A DNA stretch of 64,000 nt from NCBI GenBank assembly GCA_963921425.1, contig OY992839.1, positions 3,970,501 to 4,034,500 on the forward strand. The letters are read 5' to 3'. The notes below the pieces were generated by a model. That model ran no database searches, was not told where the DNA came from, and was given only the letters and a program-made list of their open reading frames with translations. Below are positions 59,035 through 64,000 of the stretch, piece by piece. The position numbers and the translations under genes are program-made. Each line of letters begins with the position of its first letter. Position 1 is the stretch's first letter. The stretch comes from Dryas octopetala (taxonomy: Eukaryota; Streptophyta; Magnoliopsida; Rosales; Rosaceae).

Positions 59035-62000
59035 ATGAGTCTCTCAGAAACTTTCAAATCCAAGAAACCCATAAGCCGAGAGAAGAAAGCCCTAAACCCA
59101 AAGCCCCATGTCGTAGACAACGATGACACACTGATCGCCAAAACCCCTGAAAAGTCCCAACAACCCCCTCGCCTGGCCCGGAACCGAAACGTTGCGCTCT
59201 CCATCGGTGACGTGAGAAGGGCCGCCGCCAAAAGCCTCAGCGAGTCGATCCAGAAGCAACGGACGGACCAGATCGGCTCTGCTAGACGGAAGATCGCTGC
59301 TTGGCCAGACGAAAGCCCGAGGAGGACCAGTGCTGTCGCCTCTGAAAAGCTACCGGAAAAGTAAGGTTTCATGGGTTTCAGTTGTTTATGTGTGTTCAAT
59401 TTGTTCATAGGTTTTTAGTTGGATTTTGATTTGTGATTTTTGTGGGTTTTTTTTGCAGGTATGAAATATTGGTTGAGTTTTTCAATTGCTTGGATAGTTC
59501 GATTCGGTTGTTGCGGTTGAGGGGTATGAAGCAGAGCTTTACTAATATTTGCCTGCAAATCGAGTCTTTGACGGATAGGTAATTATTTTGTTTTTGAAAA
59601 GAAATTCATTTTAATTTGTTCTTTGTTTGGTGGCTGAAGAAATATAATTTGGCAATAAAAAAAGTTATCAATTTTTGTTTATATTGTTTTTAGGAGATTT
59701 ACACATAGTCACTTGGCTCAGCTGAAGTTTATTTTACCTGAGGTTATTGAGATAAAGAAAGTGCTTGTTAAGGATGAGAGAACCAGTTGTATGAAGCCGG
59801 ATCTTCATGTTACCATGAACGTTGATGCAGTAGAGAATGATGGCAAGTCAAAATCTGATGGTGGTGGGATTATGAATTTGAGGAGGGCCTTCCGCGAGCG
59901 GCTTGTAGATATTTCAAAATGTCATCCTGAGGTATACTCGTTTCTGATATAACACAACTAATATTGTTTAATTTCTAAAGCATTCTATGTTATTAGTGTA
60001 CTGGCATAAGTTTGAGTGTATGCTTTGTTATCTTCTTTCTGACAGATTGTAAAGGACACTTAGGATTTTGTAACAGAAAGAATTGTATGAACATGGTTTT
60101 TTCTTTATAAGGTCATTCTTGCAGTAGGAGTCCTGTATTTCAATTTTCCCCAACAGTCACTATCTGATTTTATTTAGATTAGGACGTCCAATTGTCCTAG
60201 CTGGGAAGCAATTCAAGTTTTATGAATAATAAAGATAGACCATAAAGGATGTGCTTGGGACTTCAAACTTTTCTTTTTATCAGTTTAACAATATTTTTCT
60301 TGAACTGCTTTTTTGAATAACATGTGGTTTAACAATGATTAATATGCTTTCAGGATTATGAAATTCCAGAAGAAACTCTGCCCCATCCATTCAATCGGGC
60401 AAAGCTAGATATGCATCCAGATACGATCAAGTTTCCCTCATCATCGTCTTCTGGTGAGGTATTGTCTGACCCACACACAGTTGAGCAACCAGAAACATCA
60501 ACAACCTGCCTTCAAGGTGATGGAACTCAAGATGTAACACATCCAATGCCAGCAATAGCAGCTCAGTTGCCTCGATCTTTTCGAAGGCACTTTTCGAAGA
60601 CATCCTTCCAAGCTCCAAATCTTCTAGGTCCAGAGTCAAACCTCAGTACAGTTTGCTCCATTGACGAAAGTAGTACTGCTGCTTCATCGAATGGCCAAGT
60701 GCCTGCAACTCCAACCAAAGAGATAGACCCCTTGGAAAATGAATATGGTTTGCCCAGAAAAAGTGCTAGCAATCAGTCGACTCCAGCAAAGGCTGCTTCA
60801 ACTCCAGCCGGGTTGATGACTGGCACACCTGCATTGCGCCCCCCAAAGCGATCTTATATGAGCCCAGATGATAATTCTACTAGCTCGCCAAACAAGTTGG
60901 TTAGGCGTCCTCCACGCTCCAGGTCATTGAAATTTGACACTCCTGTGAAGAACAAAAAGGTTGAAGATGAAGTACTTGATTTGGATGGTGGACCAATTGA
61001 TGATGACATTTTGGACATTCTTCCAGAGGATCTTTTGCAATCGGTATGTCTGATGGATTCTCCATTCTTTTATACTTATTGAGCATGTCTTCTTTATCTA
61101 GGATTCAATTAATGCTGTTGGAGCTTACTAATTCCATCTTACTCACTCTGCCTGCATAAAAATTTCCTTTCTCCCCCCCCTCCCCCTTATTTTTGGTGTA
61201 GAGTGTTTTAACAAACTTTTCCTGCATCCGGCCACAATGTGCCAGCCTTTGTGCAACCACTTTTTTCTTCAATGTATAGTAAATGCAGCAGAAAGTGTGG
61301 GGAGTTAGCTCCCTAATATATCAATACAGTGTAAATATTTTCCTTTCTTTTAGTTTGGATAATAATAGGGTTGGTTCAACATAGAATGTATTTAGTTGTG
61401 ATCAAAAGTTTTTGGGAGCCATGTGCAACCACTTTTTTCTTCAATGTATAGTAAATGCAGCAGAAAGTGTGGGGAGTTAGCTCCCTAAGATATCAATACA
61501 GTGTAAATATTTTCCTTTTCCTTTCTTTTAGTTTGGAAAATAATAGGGTTGGTTCAACATAGAATGTATTTAGTTGTGATCAAAAGTTTTTGGGAGCCAT
61601 ATTATAGTTGAAACTTTAAACTTTATGTGGTTGGAAATCAACTTCAAACATAAGCAAGCCATGTTTTAAGGCTTGCTTATTCCATGTCTTTTTGTCTACT
61701 TGGATTTGAGCATAATGGACTGTAATTCTGAGAAGTATCCATATATCTCTTTGCAGCTTAGAGATAAGGAGAGGAAGACAATGGAGGAGAGAGATCCAGC
61801 CATCTCGCAAGCAAAGAAGCGGCGACGGATAATTGCCTGCCTGCCTAAACTCTTCAACATGATTCATTTCTTATTTCAGTCAATGAACCGTTCTGTTATC
61901 TCAAAAGAGGAGCTTGTATACAAGATAATTTCAAGCCATTGTGATATCGTTGACAGAGGTAAGCCATTATACAAAAGCATGTAATGTCCTATTCTATGGA

Positions 62001-62330
62001 AGCTTCTGGTGACCCTAAATCCTTTTTGATTCTTTTCACAGGGGAAGTTGAAGAGCAGCTTAACTTGTTGCTAGAACTGGTTCCGGAATGGATTTCTGAA
62101 AAAGAGTTGGCATCTGGAGCAGATTTGCATTTGATCCAGTGAGTTTTCTTTATAGCTAATCATGTCTGTATGTCTAGTGGAAATTTATGGTGTCTTCCAT
62201 CAAAAAGATAGAAACTCGACTAATTTGTTTAATGTTACTACGTCTCTCTTCTTGCAGCATTAATAAAATGTCACATCCGGAGTCAATACGTGCAAAGCTT
62301 GAAGAAGCAAAGCGAGCTGGAGAATGTTAA
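59035..62330 (+). CDS. CDT1: DNA replication licensing factor CDT1
   Basis: Seven exons: 59035-59360, 59459-59578, 59694-59931, 60354-61043, 61757-61958, 62042-62138, 62258-62330. They give 581 residues. CDT1 works with ORC and CDC6 to load MCM2-7 helicase at origins in G1. The basic N-terminus (about 1-105) is disordered, with KSKKP and TPEK motifs. The CDT1 central domain (about 108-250) starts YEILVEFFNCLDSSIRLLRLRG and includes RRFTHSHLAQLKFILPE. A long Ser/Pro/Thr linker (about 260-440) has several SP/TP sites (ATPTKE, STPAKA, YMSPDD, FDTPVK) that could be cyclin-kinase targets. The C-terminal MCM-binding winged helix (about 459-578) holds KKRRRIIACLPKLFNMIHFLFQS and EEQLNLLLELVPEWI. Length fits Arabidopsis CDT1a. 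Two E2F sites lie upstream. Intron 4 carries a fresh tandem duplication. Confidence 0.96.
61251..61600. repeat. Recent tandem duplication in CDT1 intron 4
   Basis: Two adjacent units, 61251-61422 (172 bases) and 61423-61600 (178 bases), each starting GTGCAACCACTTTTTTCTTC and ending TTTTGGGAGCCAT. They differ at about three positions and one 6-base insertion. No splice-site change results, because the acceptor at 61756 lies beyond. Confidence 0.95.
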
Positions 62331-62679
62331 GTTTTTTGGAAGTCTACTGTAAGAAGCAGATTTAGGGATGGTGTACAATTTGCACAATTCATCAGGCATC
62401 TCGGAAATGTTTTAATTAATTAATTAATTATTCATGTAAATTACATCTGGGTCGCCTAATCATGTAGTTAGTATGAAGGGTTTTGTCAAGAATGTTATTT
62501 AACAAGATTGTAGAAATATTTATTACCCTTTTTCTTCAATACTGTGCTCTTTTTCCATAAAAAGAAAATTAATGCAAAAACTTTCCAAGCACTATAAAAA
62601 ATGCTTGATTGCAAGCTGATTGTTGAATGTGCAAGTTTTCAATAGTCATTGTTAAGAGGATTCTCTTTAGACATTTGTA
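62331..62679. other. CDT1 3' untranslated region
   Basis: AT-rich, with a TTAATTAATTAATTAATTA tract near 62410-62430. No separate gene. Confidence 0.5.
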
Positions 62680-64000
62680 AGGTGTACAATGGCCGGGACG
62701 ACCCATTTTAAATGAGTTCATTCATGATTCGTGTCGTGCTCGGGCCAGTTTATTGAATAATCGGATCTGGCCTGTCCGACTCAATTATCTTACATCTTAA
62801 GTCCAGTTCGGTCCATGGTCTGTTTCATAATAGGTTGTGTCGGGTCAACCTGATGATTTGTTTTTAAATTTTAATAATTAGTTAATTAATTATTTTTAAG
62901 TTACTCAACATCATCTCAATAATATTATAGGGAAATTAATATTTCAAGTATAAGGATTACTTATTAAACAATTAGAATATTGTATAAAGAAACACGTTTA
63001 TAAAAAACATTAAGGTATAAATTCAATTTAGACACATAACTATATATGTTATTTCAACGGGGTCCACGAACTTTTAAATATTTCAAATATACACCTGATT
63101 TATTATGTAAATTGAAAAATGAAATTTCGTCCATCAATTTATTGAGAGATCAGTTAAATGTCAGCTTAGCTTTTGCTAACGGGGATTAATTGGCGACGTG
63201 ACACCAACTCAGCATACATTTCCCGCCAAATGAGCAACACATGTCCACTTGACACGGGCCCACACACCAATCACTTCTTTCCCGCTCGTCAAACGCTCTC
63301 CAGACCATTTAGTCTCCAAAAAACATCACGTTTTTTCCCAGATTCGAATATAAATCTCACTTGTGTTCAACGAGTGAGAAAGAGATGATGAGTTTGTGGA
63401 CCCGTGTCAAGGGTTAGGTGGACATGTGTCACTCATTTGGCGGGAAATGAGCGACACGGGTCCACCTAACCCCTGACACGGGCCCACAAACTCTCACTCT
63501 CTCTATTATTATTATTAAATTGTGAGTCCGTGTCGCTCATTTGGCGGGAAATGTTTGCTGAGATAGCACCACATCGTCAAGTAATCCCGATCAGCAAAAG
63601 CCAAGCTGTCATTTAACTAATCTCTCAACGAATCAATGGACATAAATTCATTTTTCAATTTAGATAATAGATCGGGTGTATATTTGAAATATTTTAAAGT
63701 TAATGGACCCCATTGAAATAGCTTATATAATTATGTGTCTAAATTGAATTTATGCCAAACATTAATGATAAAATATGTTTTTAGAAAATAACAATTAATA
63801 ATGAATAACTTTAGAATAGAATTTATAATGTTGTATGTAATTTTTGAGAAATTTTTGAATTTAAATAAATATTTTTATTTATGGAGACAATTTATTTTTT
63901 TAACAATTTAAAAAAGAATGGAGAAAAATTATTGTAAACAAGTCGGCCCAAGCCCGACACAAGTTCAAGCCATCCTAACCCGTGACGGGCTCTCGTGTTA
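62680..64000. repeat. GC-motif repeat enclosing the E2F MITE, cut by window end
   Basis: The left part (about 62690-62850) has GGCCGGGACGACCC, CGTGTCGTGCTCGGGCC and TGTCGGGTC segments. The right part (63940-64000) has the inverse motifs CGGCCCAAGCCCGACAC and CCCGTGACGGG. The two sides look like arms of one larger inverted-repeat transposon with the MITE at 63014-63756 nested inside. The right end lies beyond the window, so class and length are open. Confidence 0.5.
63014..63756. mobile_element. MULE-like MITE carrying E2F-type motifs, copy B
   Basis: A 743-base element very similar to copy A (18062-18801). Its ends read GGTATAAATTCAATTTAGAC and, reversed, GGCATAAATTCAATTTAGAC. It is flanked by a perfect nine-base duplication AAACATTAA (63005-63013 and 63757-63765), which marks it as Mutator-like. 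It has three E2F palindromes at 63219-63230, 63436-63447 and 63540-63551. The centre also has inverted GACACGGGTCC-type segments. It begins 0.68 kb after the CDT1 stop codon. No transposase. Confidence 0.9.

Noticed and set aside
1..64000. CRISPR array, bacterial operon or origin
   Set aside because: No regularly spaced direct repeats; gene structure is eukaryotic throughout.

Overview
This is nuclear DNA from a flowering plant. Protein-coding genes are split by short GT-AG introns, intergenic DNA is AT-rich, and the DNA carries many small inverted-repeat transposons, microsatellites and plant-specific families (IBH1-type HLH, BASS, SKU5-like, DUF538). A woody eudicot, perhaps Rosaceae, would fit, but that is only an impression.

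Layout. 0.1-8.7 kb: a DIR1-like lipid-transfer protein gene (+), a two-exon glyoxalase/VOC-fold gene (-), and a transposon cluster: a Tourist-like element, a MULE-like MITE, a 1.6 kb hAT-type element inserted in a degenerate second DIR1-like copy, and one more inverted-repeat element. 9.7-11.7 kb: two intact tRNA-Lys(UUU) genes and one broken copy. 11.9-15.5 kb: a nine-exon plastid-protein candidate of unknown function. 17.4-18.8 kb: nested and duplicated repeats ahead of a 14-exon fimbrin gene (19.8-24.8 kb). 26-35 kb: two tandem IBH1-like HLH genes with duplicated noncoding blocks. 37.1-39.6 kb: a plastid BASS-type carrier (-). 43.1-43.7 kb: a DUF538 secreted protein (-). 46.8-50.9 kb: a GPI-anchored SKU5-similar protein. 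52.5-53.5 kb: a TIR element holding a minisatellite. 54.1-57.8 kb: a 14-exon serine carboxypeptidase (SCPL20 type). 59.0-62.3 kb: the DNA replication licensing factor CDT1, followed by nested repeats to the window end.

The genes do not form a pathway; this is ordinary eukaryotic gene order. The strongest non-obvious signal is a MULE-like MITE family (two full copies and one lone arm). Each full copy carries three E2F-type palindromes. One copy lies just downstream of CDT1, whose own promoter has two E2F sites; the other lies about 1 kb upstream of the fimbrin start. The second signal is the IBH1-like pair, whose proximal promoters share a block with three identically ordered E-boxes. All exon models were built by hand from splice sites, reading frame and family resemblance, and none was tested against transcripts.
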